Positions 46,101 through 55,759 of a stretch of DNA of 64,000 nucleotides are shown here, piece by piece. The position numbers and the translations under genes were made by a program. Below the pieces are notes generated by a model. That model saw nothing but the letters and a program-made list of their open reading frames with translations, ran no database searches and was not told the DNA's origin. Origin of the DNA: Hofstenia miamia (Eukaryota; Xenacoelomorpha; Acoela; Hofsteniidae); contig CABFPE010000097.1 in assembly GCA_900660155.1 (NCBI GenBank), positions 201,738-265,737 on the forward strand, in the 5' to 3' direction. Position 1 is the first letter of the stretch. Each line of letters opens with the position of its first letter.

Positions 46101-49100
46101 TTTCGACAACAGGGGAAGATTTGGCGAAATGCTGCTTCTACTTCCGGTTTTAAAAGTACGTTATGCTTCTTTAATTCCCAGTACTTATTATTACTGCCGG
46201 CATGATTTGTTCTAAAAATTTCAGAAATTATTAACAAACTCAATACTTGAACGATAGGGGCCGTGCTGTTAGTTCTGTGTGTATTACTCTCATTAATATT
46301 GTTCGACTTTCGGTTATTCGGTAAGGGCAAATTGCAAAATTAACTTTTTAATGTTGACCGATACAAAGTGTGAAATTTTTACACCTATCTTTTGATGTGA
46401 CAATACAGAGCAACAATTTATGAAAATTCTCTACAATCCGATAGAATAATTTTTGACAAGAATTGATTTAGTTGTAAATTTTATGCTATTACCGTACTTA
46501 CTGGATTTCTTAAGAATTTGGCACATTTGATGAAGCATCACATTCACTCTGCTCGAGTTCTAGGCGTAGCAAGATTCGACAACTTACTCCAAGAGATGTT
46601 GTTTGGTGGTAAGTTTTTAAACTTGAAACAATTTGTGTTCTGACTTTGCATAACTATTTTATTAGACTTATTATTGCATTTTATGTGAATATTGTGATAA
46701 AAAATCGTTTGTAGTGGTTTTTCTTAAGATAGAAGCCATTTTTTAAAATAATTTCCGCTCCCCTTGAATAATAGGCGTCTTAAGAAAACTAGCTTTCATA
46801 TGTACCTGAATAATAGGCGTCTTAAGAAAACTAGCTTTCATATTTATCAATGTGTACCTGAAAGTTTTTGGAAAAACCTCATGGATCATTTTAGAATTGT
46901 AAGAAAACAAATTCGACTCGCCCCATTTGAAATCTTCTAGGACTGCGCCTGAGAATGTTAAGAATTAAAGTTAGTCAATTCCAACTAAACACTTCGATTA
47001 ACGTTAGTTTTGCATCATATAACCGTGTAATGTACGCAATTTTTTTTGAGGAATGAATCAACTCATCTGCATGGATATCATTTATATTTTCATAGTGTGT
47101 GCACTTCTATATTTTATGAAAATGCGCGCCTTTTTGGTTTTCACCCATTTGATTTTAGTATAATTTTTATTTTCTGCAATGCATTTTCACAATATACAAG
47201 TTAATAGCAATGGCAATTAACACCCCTTACAATTATTTGATTTTATTTGCAATCTCATATCGTGCAATTACGCAGGTATTTGGCCATTCAATGTGTTTTT
47301 GATTCTATATACAGCGTCACAGTTGTCACTGCATACAATTTGAAAACACACTCAAGTAGATGCTTATTTTCATTCAAGAGCTTTCCACATAAAAGTCTCG
47401 AATAATTATGCTTTTTCCTTTTCTTCAATGTGCTACAAGTAATCTGTATTGCTATAAAATTACTTCATACATTATTCCTTATGTGATGAATTTACTTAAA
47501 CATTAGAGATATATAATAACTTAATGTTTTCAGAAAATTATTGTTTGAAGTTAGAAATCTACATAACCGGTTAATACACGTATGCAACATAGTATATCTA
47601 GACGTTGCAACTGAACTTAAATTTTTTTGTTCAGGAAAATTTGATAAATGGCTCTGACAGTTCACTAATTGAAGCTAATCACAACAACTTTGAATCCAAA
47701 TTAGTCAATTTTTAACATCTTTTTGATGAAAAAATAATTTTAACTTTTGGAGTGTCGGGTTTACATATATTTACCAGGACATATTAGACGCGATACAAAG
47801 ACATTGAATATAGGTATCTGCGAGTACTCGAACTCGACTCGGTGTCGAAAAGCTCGACATTTCGAGTACTCGAAACCAACTTTTGATACTAGTTGGAATG
47901 ACATCTTTTTTTAATTTATCTGTAATCTCTAAAAATTCATCGACTTTTGACAATTTATGTGAATTTGCAAGCTATCAGGTTTGATTTCTCTTATCTAGTT
48001 TGACATGTGTTTCTTTCGTACATTTATATATTTTATTCAACCTGTAGTACAGTTATATATAGCTTAGTATATCGAGAAACGTAATTCTAATTAAAATTCT
48101 AACTTGAATCGAACTTGCGAGTTAAGGTTCCAACTTGTCTCGAACTCTATTCGAACCTAAAATGCTCAATTCGCAGGAGCCTAATTGAATATACGTGGTT
48201 GGTTCAATAATGCTTCCGACTAAATGAGAAAGAAGCACAGCACAAAAAATTAAACCAATCAGTTTATTCGATCAAATAACCAATTCTTGAAATGCATCAG
48301 CGAAAAATTTTCCAGGAAGCTTTGCAAACCACTTTTCAACAAATTGCCGGAGTGCATATGATGCCTCAAAATGATGCCTACGTAATGCTTTTTCCAGGTA
48401 CTTAAATATAACTTGTAGTAAGATCCCTGCTGTACATTTGATGTTGCAGAGGTGTAAAACCACGCATTTCTGTTAAACATTGTGCAGTATTATTTGCATG
48501 GATAGGAGCATTATAAATTTTTTTATTCTTGTTTTTTCTTATGGTATTCCTTTACCAATTTGGCATAGTATTGACTATTTATTGTTTGTGCATTACGCAA
48601 GAAATCTAAGTGAATCAGTCCACCTTCTCCCCCAAAACAATGAGGCATCATTCGTTTTCGATGATAGGTGCCGCTTCTCATCTTCAGAGGAAGTTTCTCT
48701 TTTTTTATGTCTCCATTCAGGTAAGTGCAACAAAAGAGATGTCTCGTCCTCGGTGACAACATTATTAATAAAGACATCATCATGCTGATTAAGCTGTTGC
48801 AAATACGACACAGAATTTTATCGCAATTCTGTATTCTACTACAAAAATTTAATGTGCGCATATTTTTCGTATACCGCAGGTCATCACATTAATGTATGCA
48901 CTTAAATATGATCAGGTTTCAAAACCAATTCCTTTGAGTGAAATATCAGGTTTCTTTCCTGGTTATTCTGAGGGATTATTGAACCAGCCCATGCATTTAA
49001 AAGAATTTGAAAGAAAAAATATTAAACGTCTGACAGCTTAAATTTACTGAAAATGTTGCAGAAATGTACTAAGGGGATTTTTTGTTAATTTGATCCAATT

Positions 49101-51809
49101 GGACTTGATAATTTATTTTCTTTCAATAGTTTTGTATGATTGGAAACTAATTTCTCTACATAACATGTAAATGAAATCCAATGCAAATATTTTGATTGCG
49201 CATATTCTGTCACCTAACGTCCATTTTCAAAGAATTGTTGTCTCTAGATTTTACAGATCTATGAGTAAATACACCTTTCGTTATAATCTCAAAATATTTT
49301 ACTTGTTTTCGTGATACGCACCATAAATTTAGGTCTTCTTTTACTCATTCCATACCAAAGTAAAATATGCATTACTTTCCGTTTTTTGTCCATTAACTAT
49401 TGAAAGTCAATGAATGTCACAAGAAAAGTTCAATTATAAACCGAACTTTCACCCTCTTTGTTGAAAATTTGTTACGTGGCTAAAATAATTATCGATGAAT
49501 TCAGCTTTTTAATGAAATATTTTGTAAAAAACTATACGAGAAGCCAAGGACAGTTACAAAACTCGTGCGCCATCTTTGACATTTAATGACTGGCATATGC
49601 AAATGTGAATTTGCAATCACAAAATGCAATGACTATGACAGATGTAATGGGATCAGTAATGAAGCACACATTCATTAGAGGTTTAACATTTCATATCAAA
49701 ATATTTTCAGCGACTTAATTTTTGCTTTATTTAAGGGGAATGAATATCTCTCAATTAATTTTGATTTCAATTTGAAAATCATATCAGATAAATTTTGAAG
49801 TTATTTGGGTATTTAGCATTATTTCTTATTTAACGATTACTCATTTCAATTAATGGTTGCCATTTAGCGACATGTCAGAGATTTATATCATATATTTTCA
49901 AAATTTAATAATCGTCTAAGCATTATTTTAGGGTGCAAAATTAGGATTTTCTGAGAACCAAAAGGCTCAAAATTTTTTCCCAAAATACTTCAACTTTTTT
50001 ATAGCAATTGAATAAAACAGCTGAAAATGTAGGAAGGCTCATCAGTAAATGTCACTAAATACAAATTTCTTATCAGTGATGGGCAAACATAGACATGTAT
50101 GCGGCTGTGTAGATGGACACAATTATATTACTAGAATTTTCTATTGTACAGTACGGTGTGATATATAATTAATTTTTATCTTGATTAATAAAATCATTGG
50201 CTTACAGAGTTGTAACAGCAATTGAAAAATTCGTTTTTTAAATCTTCAATCTATTGTTTATTTTCTATTAACCTTAAATTGCCTAGTTTTCTTATAATTG
50301 ACAAACAGTTTTTATAAATTTTCAAGAAATTTTCTCCAAGCCTATTATAAAATTTGGAGATCCTAATATATGGACACAAAATCAGAAGTCGTCACGCCTG
50401 AACGGATCACTGATGGGTCGCGGCGACTATTCTCTATCCAGTGGTACTTACAGATTTTGGATAAATTTTTTAGCTGTGAGTTATAAGTCTTTAAAACTTG
50501 TAAAGAAGCAATAAAAAATTTATAAAATTCCTAGTCTCTTTAATGGTAATAGTTTAATTTAAAGATTTTTGTCGCTTTTTTACCCACTGTTACTACGATT
50601 TCTTGTAGGACTCTTCAGCAGTGCAGATAAAAGTGCATTTGCGGAGTGATAGGCCTGGGAGAGGGCGACAGTTTTGAATTTTTTTTGTATAACTTTCAAG
50701 TTTGCAGTAAAGCATTATACATTTTCATAAACTGTAGGATGCCAGACAGTTGATTAAAATATCAAATCGCACTATTTTTCTTACGTTTTAAATCATCTTT
50801 GTAACAGACGATGTGGAGCGAGGGCATTCGTTAGTTTTAAATTGAAATGCACTGAAATAATAGTGAATATTAAAAACGAATTTCTTTGCGTATCCTTGGT
50901 AAATGAAAGCAAGGCAAATATTTTAATGACAATTTTGTTTGATTTATAAATAATTCAATGGAAATCTTAGAAAAATTCTTTTGTCGAAGTGTCATACAAA
51001 TAATGGGGTAAATTATTCCCTTAATTTAATTAATAAAATTGCATAGAGATGTATATCGGTGATATACAGTCCATGGAAAGGAAATAGACAAATTGTCTGC
51101 TAAGGAACTAAAATGATAAAAATGATATTTTATTATCATAAATATTTTACTTTGAAAAAAGGATTTAGGTTCATATCCTGAAACAGAAGTTCCTGTTACA
51201 CCCACAGTGCCTGTTTCAGAAAACCCAACAACACCTCTGAGCTACTCTACCATCAAAAACGGCACATTTATGGTGGCAGCATCACATTTTATTCCTGCTC
51301 AGTCTTCCTTTACCACTCTACCACCAACTTCTGTTTATTCTGATCAGCCACAGCCTCTAATAGCTATCCCAGTACCCACAAGTAATCCGTATGGTAGGTT
51401 TTAAACTCTTTGACTAAAAATGTATACGGTTGTTTCAAATATATACTCAAGGTGCTTGTATACTGCGGCTCTTAATAAATTAAGTAGGTATTACTATTCA
51501 AGTTTTTAAATAGGCATCTACAAAAGGGCATATTTCTACCAAATGCGCAAAGAATCAAAATGATCATCTTCGTTTAATTTTGATTTTAATCGACTATAAT
51601 TCTCAAAAATCTAATATATTTATTTAGGATTTACTTCTCAGATAAGTAGTCTTGAAGCGGCAACTTCTTCTAATCCACCAAATATTCAAGATTTCAATCA
51701 TAGCCAGGGTGCAAGATCATCTCCCGACCCCTCTCAATCTCTTGGAAAACTTTTGCCAACGGCTGTATTTCATCAGCATACAGTGCCGAAATCTGAACCA
51801 ATTAAATAA
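34049..51809 (+). CDS. HNF4: HNF4 nuclear receptor (NR2A), whole gene, 11 exons
   Basis: HNF4 is a nuclear receptor that binds DNA as a homodimer at DR1 sites and regulates gut and metabolic genes. Eleven exons (34049-34148, 37442-37600, 39317-39466, 40528-40634, 40679-40837, 44462-44549, 45772-45924, 46013-46155, 46515-46608, 51169-51393, 51628-51809) join with consistent phase and GT-AG sites to 519 residues. The two-zinc-finger DNA-binding domain covers about residues 68-133, with P box [10 protein letters not shown]; the HNF4 signature [10 protein letters not shown] follows. The ligand-binding domain runs from about 205 to 384 and ends in the AF-2 helix NLLQEMLF. A long Ser/Pro/Thr-rich F domain ends KSEPIK. 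Nothing essential appears to be missing. Alternative 5' exons, common in this family, were not sought successfully. Confidence 0.95.
35243..35471. mobile_element. hAT-like MITE, family A, copy 2 (diverged), exact 8-bp duplication
   Basis: A 229-bp unit runs from CAGTGGTGTACAC to GGTAGGCTCTTG and is flanked by TTTGTTGT on both sides (35235-35242, 35472-35479). The body aligns by eye to 3338-3573 and 44936-45169 (GGACATGGTGGAA, then GTCCCCC near the right end) but is more diverged. Non-coding. Confidence 0.8.
35671..35697. repeat. TA microsatellite
   Basis: (TA)n run within HNF4 intron 1. Confidence 0.85.
36674..36923. mobile_element. piggyBac-like MITE (TTAA, 16-bp inverted ends)
   Basis: A 250-bp unit starts TTAACCCTTTCGATCC and the reverse complement of its right end reads TTAACCCTTTCGGTCC, one mismatch in 16. 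TTAA ends followed by CCC are typical of piggyBac. It also holds two copies of ATATGTCCCA, one per half, as subterminal repeats. Non-coding; lies in HNF4 intron 1. Confidence 0.8.
37442..37600 (+). CDS. HNF4: HNF4 exon 2 (first zinc finger)
   Basis: Acceptor TATATTTAG. Encodes SSIHQLTSQ through [20 protein letters not shown], with the first three zinc-binding Cys and conserved Tyr-Gly. Ends GATG|GTTTGA in the middle of the P box, an intron site common in nuclear receptors. Confidence 0.93.
37601..39316 (+). other. HNF4: HNF4 intron 2
   Basis: A 1.7-kb intron; its 3' half holds the pogo-like repeat at 38763-39213. No coding exon seen. Confidence 0.65.
38763..39213. mobile_element. Pogo/Tigger-like repeat with repeated TTTAACGT motif
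   Basis: The right end, read as its reverse complement, is TACAGTCGTGCCTCGGTTTA followed by ACGTACC, like Tigger/pogo ends with a TA target. Inside, TTTAACGTnnnCTTCA recurs at about 38858, 39136 and, weaker, 38766, with an inverted copy at 39191; another TTTAACGTAGCGG is at 38932. Repeated subterminal motifs suggest transposase binding sites. The left end is not clear and no transposase was recognised. Confidence 0.45.
39317..39466 (+). CDS. HNF4: HNF4 exon 3 (second zinc finger)
   Basis: Acceptor GAATTTAG. Encodes [19 protein letters not shown] through [17 protein letters not shown], nearly identical to vertebrate HNF4 in this stretch. Ends GAAG|GTAATA, phase 1. Confidence 0.95.
39467..40527 (+). 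other. HNF4: HNF4 intron 3
   Basis: A 1.1-kb intron. No coding exon or clear transposon was recognised; the stretch at about 39960-40080 is extremely A-rich and could be a retroelement tail. Confidence 0.6.
40528..40634 (+). CDS. HNF4: HNF4 exon 4 (C-terminal extension, hinge)
   Basis: Acceptor ATAATTTAG. The split codon gives Ala, then [17 protein letters not shown], the HNF4-specific A-box region after the zinc fingers, and [14 protein letters not shown], the start of the ligand-binding domain (human INALLQAE). Ends CAT|GTAGTA in phase 0. Confidence 0.92.
40679..40837 (+). CDS. HNF4: HNF4 exon 5 (ligand-binding domain helix 3)
   Basis: Follows a 44-nt intron (40635-40678) with acceptor CATTTTAG. 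Encodes [12 protein letters not shown] then [19 protein letters not shown] and FTELPVDDQ, the nuclear receptor signature segment. Ends CAA|GTAAGA, phase 0. Confidence 0.95.
41916..42216. mobile_element. hAT-like MITE with exact inverted ends and target duplication
   Basis: A 301-bp unit with 15-bp identical inverted ends CAGACTTGTCAACGA, flanked by exact 8-bp duplications ATATGGAT (41908-41915 and 42217-42224). Both subterminal regions contain GGCTCGTTT-type words. Non-coding. The intact duplication and exact ends suggest a younger insertion than its neighbours. Confidence 0.85.
43688..43979. mobile_element. Possible old hAT-like element
   Basis: It starts CAGGGCAGCAACCCGG and ends CATCAACACTG (reverse complement CAGTGTTGATG), and is rich in GGGTCGGGTTGTGGG words like 3622-4006. 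No convincing target duplication remains, so the borders are uncertain. Confidence 0.35.
44462..44549 (+). CDS. HNF4: HNF4 exon 6
   Basis: Acceptor GATAATTTAG. Encodes [20 protein letters not shown] then HCNDFLLL. The KRS arginine probably corresponds to the residue that contacts the bound fatty acid in vertebrate HNF4 (from family knowledge, not tested). Ends TTAG|GTAATT, phase 1. Confidence 0.94.
44936..45169. mobile_element. hAT-like MITE, family A, copy 3
   Basis: A 234-bp unit from CGGTGGCGTACGCAGG to TTGCGTACGCTCCTG, inverted ends about 14 bp with mismatches. Flanks are CAAATGAC (44928-44935) and CAAGTGAC (45170-45177), an 8-bp duplication with one change. The body closely matches 3338-3573 over its length. 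Non-coding. Confidence 0.85.
45178..45440 (-). repeat. Possible tRNA-derived SINE
   Basis: On the minus strand, GTGGGTTCGTATTTGC resembles a tRNA B box (GGTTCGAATCC), placed about 60 bp after a tRNA-like AAGCGATGAATTGCG and followed by CTGTGCTCAGATGAGG. This order fits a tRNA-derived SINE head. Tail and target duplication were not found, and the plus-strand open frame across it is a shadow. Confidence 0.4.
45772..45924 (+). CDS. HNF4: HNF4 exon 7
   Basis: Acceptor GTTCCTAG. Completes GND, then [38 protein letters not shown] and LKALVFFDP, matching vertebrate ligand-binding helices 6-8. Ends CCTG|GTAAAT, phase 1. Confidence 0.94.
46013..46155 (+). CDS. HNF4: HNF4 exon 8
   Basis: Separated from exon 7 by an 88-nt intron; acceptor CTCTTTAG. 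Encodes [36 protein letters not shown] and [10 protein letters not shown], the dimerisation helix region. Ends AAA|GTACGT, phase 0. Confidence 0.95.
46515..46608 (+). CDS. HNF4: HNF4 exon 9 (AF-2 helix)
   Basis: Acceptor TTTCTTAAG. Encodes [20 protein letters not shown] then [11 protein letters not shown], the same length as the vertebrate segment ending NLLQEMLLGG. AF-2 recruits coactivators. Ends GGTG|GTAAGT, phase 1. Confidence 0.94.
46764..46848. repeat. Two-copy 42-bp tandem repeat
   Basis: TGAATAATAGGCGTCTTAAG and the following 22 bases occur twice head to tail, with a third partial GTGTACCTGAA just after. Confidence 0.8.
47811..48183. mobile_element. hAT-like MITE of TAGG-ended type, exact 8-bp duplication
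   Basis: A 373-bp unit begins TAGGTATCTGCGAGT; the reverse complement of its right end is TAGGCTCCTGCGAAT, so ends match at 11 of 15 positions. Exact 8-bp duplications ATTGAATA lie at 47803-47810 and 48184-48191. Subterminal DNA is full of CTCGA/TCGAG words, e.g. GAGTACTCGAACTCGACTCG near 47822 and CTCGAACTC near 48138. Non-coding. Confidence 0.8.
48250..48865 (-). mobile_element. Mariner transposase relic
   Basis: On the minus strand: [23 protein letters not shown] (near 48800-48745), the counterpart of the mariner IVTGDETW block with its first catalytic Asp region; then SLFWG and [17 protein letters not shown]; and at the C-terminus [17 protein letters not shown] and [15 protein letters not shown] (48390-48272). 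Pieces fall in different frames, and the central HDNARPH/YSPDLAPSD part is missing, so it is a deleted, dead copy. Terminal repeats were not identified. Confidence 0.75.
51169..51393 (+). CDS. HNF4: HNF4 exon 10 (F domain, first part)
   Basis: Acceptor GGATTTAG. After the split Gly codon it encodes a Pro/Thr/Ser-rich stretch ([20 protein letters not shown], later [14 protein letters not shown]). The F domain of HNF4 modulates AF-2. Linked to exon 9 by phase, position and composition, not by close conservation. Ends TATG|GTAGGT. Confidence 0.8.
51628..51809 (+). CDS. HNF4: HNF4 exon 11 (F domain end, stop)
   Basis: Acceptor TTATTTAG. Encodes [20 protein letters not shown], later [20 protein letters not shown], and ends VPKSEPIK then TAA. 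The Lys-Ser-Glu near the end recalls the KQE of the vertebrate C-terminus, a SUMO/ubiquitin region. Confidence 0.85.
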
Positions 51810-51907
51810 TGTTTTATCCGCATTTTATAATGTAAAAATCTATTCAAACAAACCTAATTAATGCTGAAACTTAAAGTGCAAAGGTTTAGGATAGCTTTTG
51901 AAATTGT

Positions 51908-51913
51908 AATAAA
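51908..51913 (+). terminator. HNF4: HNF4 polyadenylation signal
   Basis: AATAAA lies 99 bp after the HNF4 stop codon, the first canonical signal downstream. Confidence 0.65.
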
Positions 51914-52139
51914 TTTATATATATACACATACATACAAGGATTATGACTATTGAAATTTTTTGGACTTTCATCTTGTCCATGGTCTTGCGAGTTGAACTT
52001 TTCCTTTGCAAAAACCTTACCTGTGCACTACCTGCTATTCATCACTATTGGCCATGTCAGATAATTCACCGTTATTGAATTGATTACTGCTGTAATATAT
52101 CATAATATTGACTCCTATGAATAATTATATGGTTTTAAT

Positions 52140-52556
52140 CAGGGCTGCAAATGGTTTTTTCAATTCATCCGTTGACTAGGGTTGGGACATATTTTGATGG
52201 CAGTGGTTGGGTTGGATCGAGCTATATTCTTTAGAAATGCTAATGGTGGGTTTGAGTAAGGCAGTTTTTTTCCAAAAAATGTGTCGGGACTGTCATGAAT
52301 TGTAATGAAGAATTTTATGATATGATCTCATTCCTCCAGAAATAAAATGTCTACTTGGAAACCTCTCTTAATACCACTTTAATATATGAAAAACATTGAC
52401 TGACAATTTTTAGCTTGAGTTTAAGTCTGGGTTCTTAAGGAAACCTTAAATTTACTATGATTGTGTTAGGTTAGGATGAGTTGGCAGAAATTTCGAAACC
52501 TTTTTGTATGGGGTTGGGTTAGGTTTTTCCAACATTTGTTTGGGTTGGAGCCATAG
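52140..52556. mobile_element. Possible hAT-like element rich in GGGTTGG
   Basis: It begins CAGGGCTGCAAATGG; the right end reads TTGGAGCCATAG, whose reverse complement CTATGGCTCCAA shares GGCT(G/C)CAA with the left end. The inside repeats GGGTTGGG words as in 3622-4006. Flanks GTTTTAAT and TTTAAGTA are only loosely alike. Confidence 0.35.
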
Positions 52557-52589
52557 TTTAAGTACTTTAGCAAAATATGTGCATAAATG

Positions 52590-53310
52590 TTATAAATAAT
52601 GTTCAAGAGTGCTAGTAAATAGAACTATCAGAATGATTTCTGAAAAATGACGAAAAAAGTATGAAATTTTGATAAGCGTATCAAAAGTCGAGCAACAAAG
52701 CTGATTATCCATACCAAATCAGACCGTAATGATTTCATACGACTCGAAATCTTCATCTCAGAGAGAGTCTATTTTGATGTAGAGTAACAGGAAACAGCTA
52801 ATTCAGAACTCAATGCACCAACACGACTTGCAACAGTTAGTATCCAAAACTTTGTTAAAAACTGGTTTGATATTTGGTCTTCAGATCGGGTAACCATATC
52901 CTATATAAATCTGAGAAATAATCTACAGCAAAGCTTAATACCTACTGTAAGTGATCCTATGAACAATCCTCATTCTTAACTTACAAATGAAAAACATTTG
53001 CACTCGAAGGACGTTTAAGTTATGCAGGAAATTAATTGTCGTATAGCTGACGAGCTCAATATAGAGGTTGTTTTGTAAAAAAATATGACATTTTTTAGTG
53101 CTGTAAAATATTTTTCACTTCAAGTTTTAAATTAACTTTCTATGGCCTCTTAAAGAAACCTTAAATGTTTTACGGGTTTTTTTCGAACTAGAAATAAAAG
53201 AAAGGCAGCTTCAAGGGCTTCATACAAAGCCCAACTAACTTTGGCATGACCATAAATAATGGCAAATAGGCATAATCCCAAATATACACTCCTGAGTAAA
53301 ATTTAAGACC
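52590..53310. mobile_element. Possible Tc1-like relic
   Basis: A Tc1-type terminal sequence, TACACTCCTGAGTAAAATTT followed by AAGACCAC, lies at 53284. Upstream, a frame reads TANSELNAPTRLATVS, reminiscent of the helix-turn-helix region of Tc1 transposases. The other end was not found and the frame is broken. Confidence is low. Confidence 0.25.
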
Positions 53311-53381
53311 ACTTGAATAAATGTTATAAAACGCTATTTTCCATTGATGTTAGTGAAGTTTTATATGTAATATGATTACCA

Positions 53382-53570
53382 ATATATATTTCGAAAAGCT
53401 ATAAATATAGGAAGATAACAAAGGAATCATGGAAGAAATAAAAGAAAATCAGCATATTTATAAATGATTTTCATGGCACAAGTTCATTTAAAGGTATCAT
53501 CATTATTAAAACAAGTAAAAAAAACTCTCCAATTGAAGGAGATTTGTGTTTCAGACGATAAAAAATTATT
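53382..53570 (-). repeat. Dispersed repeat R, minus-strand copy
   Basis: About 189 bp that is the reverse complement of 54431-54622, about 90% by eye, including TGATGATACCTTTAAATGAA and TATAGCTTTTCGAAATATAT. It follows directly the decayed LINE C-terminus (53590-53890) on the same strand, so it may be that element's 3' untranslated end. Confidence 0.75.
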
Positions 53571-53589
53571 GAAAAAGGGGGTAATTAAC

Positions 53590-53890
53590 TAAATTAACCA
53601 TATGGCGAGATGAAATGCAGTTTTGTTTTCTTAAGAAATCTGAGTAGAGCATTAAACGTTGAGGAATTATTAATGATGTTATTCATAGAAATAAAGGGTA
53701 ACTCATTCTTCTTACATTGATCGACTAAATCCAGTCGTCTTGCGTTATATCGTGGACATTTAAATACAATATGGTCAATGTTTTCAATCTCGTGACATCG
53801 TTTGTTACTACAGAATGGTGAGACATCTGATATTTTACTTCGATGGTGATTTAAAAAATTATGACCCGTCAGAGATTGAGTGAGGGTTGA
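53590..53890 (-). mobile_element. LINE C-terminal fragment
   Basis: On the minus strand the frame reads LTQSLTGHNFLNHHRSK, then FCSNKRCHEIENIDHIVFKC, PRYNARRLDL. The CX4CX7HX4C pattern is the zinc-knuckle seen after the reverse transcriptase in Jockey/R1/I-type LINEs. The frame stays open to near 53590. The rest of the element is absent on this strand. Confidence 0.65.
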
Positions 53891-53966
53891 TGATTACCAA
53901 TAACACTTTCATAAATTATTAAGAAGCAATTGATGAAATATTGAACAAAATAGAAAATATTGGAAT

Positions 53967-53970
<4 letters not shown>

Positions 53971-53997
<27 letters not shown>

Positions 53998-54071
53998 NNN
54001 NNNNNNNNNNNNNNNNNNNNNNNNNNNNNNNNNNNNNNNNNNNNNNNNNNNNNNNNNNNNNNNNNNNNNNN

Positions 54072-54102
<31 letters not shown>
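53971..54102. repeat. TA microsatellite containing a sized gap
   Basis: TA runs flank unknown bases 53998-54071. Frames across it are artefacts. The gap divides two oppositely oriented LINE pieces. Confidence 0.9.
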
Positions 54103-54107
<5 letters not shown>

Positions 54108-54189
54108 AAGAAGTAAGAGGAATTACTGATGCACTTTTATATACAATGAACTACATCTATAAAATTTTAAACGCCGATAAAATTTCAAT

Positions 54190-55350
54190 TGCGATAGCCA
54201 CAACCTTTGGTCACTAACGCCTTCAATACGATGCTGCAAACCAAACTAGTTAATAGAATTGTAGAATTGAACACCAAAGTAAATGGTTATCAAAATAGAT
54301 TAAGCAATACATGAATAACTGGACCCGACAAATACGTTTTAGTAAATCCAATTATTCTGATAATACAAGAATAGTTGTGGTTGTACCACAGGGTGGTCCC
54401 CTCAATGGAACCTTATTTACAGACGAAACCAATCATTCTTTATCGTCTGAACCACAAATCTCCATCAATTGAAGAGTTTTTTTACTTGTTTTAATAATGA
54501 TGATACCTTTAAATGAACTTGTGGTATGAAAATCATTTGTAAATATGCTGATGGTTTTCTTTTATTTCTTTCTTGATTCCTTTGTTATCGTGCTATATTT
54601 ATAGCTTTTCGAAATATATATATCGAATGAATCTCTAGACATAGATCGCAAGAAGTGTGATATTGCTAAATACTGAGAAGATATAAGATTAATAGGCAAT
54701 ATTCGAAGTGAGACTGCATTAAATGAATTTACTTTTTATCAATCTAGTAATTAATATATCCAACATATTTGAACTCGAAATTGCATACCTAAATATACGA
54801 AACAAGGATCTCAATGAAGTTGTTAAAAGTAATATTAAAATTGCTAATGGAGAATAAATGGGAAAAAGAGATAAATATAAATATCTTGGTATTTATATTG
54901 ACACGAACTTGAAGTGGTATTTTCATGCACAGTGTGCGCTTAAGAAAGTAAATTTTCAAATAAAATGTACGTCATTTTTGTTAGGGTATCTAAATAAAGA
55001 TAAGCAAAAACATTTTTTCTAGTAATATATCTGTAATTATATGCTGCAGAAGTATGAGTACCTGCAATAACACAAAAGCAGATAAAGCTCATAGTGAGAC
55101 CGCTAATCCTGGTTGAAAAAATTACAAAGATTAAAAAAAGTTGGTACAAGTTGCAAATAAAGTATATGTATCTAAAGCAATTTCAAGCTACAATAGATAA
55201 AATTTGGCACGATAAAAGGCATCCACTATTCTCAGAATTTGAAATATCAAGCGGAAAAATTCGCAATGAACTATTATTACCCAAATACAATGCTGTGGTA
55301 TTAAATAAATCCTTTGTTTGTGCGCTTGTTACTATATATTAACTGGAATC
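54190..55350 (+). mobile_element. LINE reverse transcriptase fragments
   Basis: Plus-strand pieces: MNNWTRQIRFSKSNYSDNT then VVVPQGGPLNGTLF near 54305-54410 (RT motif of the GVPQGSxL type), an interruption by repeat R (54431-54622), then YKYLGIYIDTNLKWYFHAQ at about 54877-54935, the thumb segment, followed by decayed text to 55350. The catalytic FADD box is not visible. It is dead, with stops and frame changes. Confidence 0.6.
54431..54622 (+). repeat. Dispersed repeat R, plus-strand copy
   Basis: Inverted partner of 53382-53570. It interrupts a LINE reverse transcriptase reading frame, which argues that R is, or is the tail of, a mobile unit inserted there. Confidence 0.7.
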
Positions 55351-55759
55351 TGCTCAAGGTTCCTATAAAAATTGTTTTACTTTTTACATTGCAACTTATT
55401 GCCATGTACAGGAATTAAAACGACATACATATATGCGTTACAATAAGAGTGAAACTAGGAATTTCGTAAAATCCCTAAAATTCAGTGAATTTGGGAAATT
55501 CACTTACCTAGCCTTATAAAAACACTACCTATATACCTTACGAATTTATTGGAAAAATACTCAAGCTAACCTTAACCCTAACCCCGACTCTTCAAACGTA
55601 GTTGTTTTAGTTTACCTTGGCCTTACCTCATCTTTTTTCCAGTATGATTCCGCATTAAAATGTTGGAAGAATCTACAGGACAACAAAGAAATTGGCTGGT
55701 AGTCTACTTCTTGCAGGATGTGCAGTTTTTCATCATTGCAAATAATATTTCTCCATTAG

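Larger units (their letters stand above)
46609..51168 (+). other. HNF4: HNF4 intron 9
   Basis: A 4.6-kb intron with a 42-bp tandem pair, a hAT-like MITE (47811-48183) and a mariner relic (48250-48865). 48900-51160 shows no recognised feature. Confidence 0.7.

Noticed and set aside
55566-55586. CTAACCTTAACCCTAACCCC as an interstitial telomere repeat
   Set aside because: Only about two imperfect units; too short to distinguish from chance.
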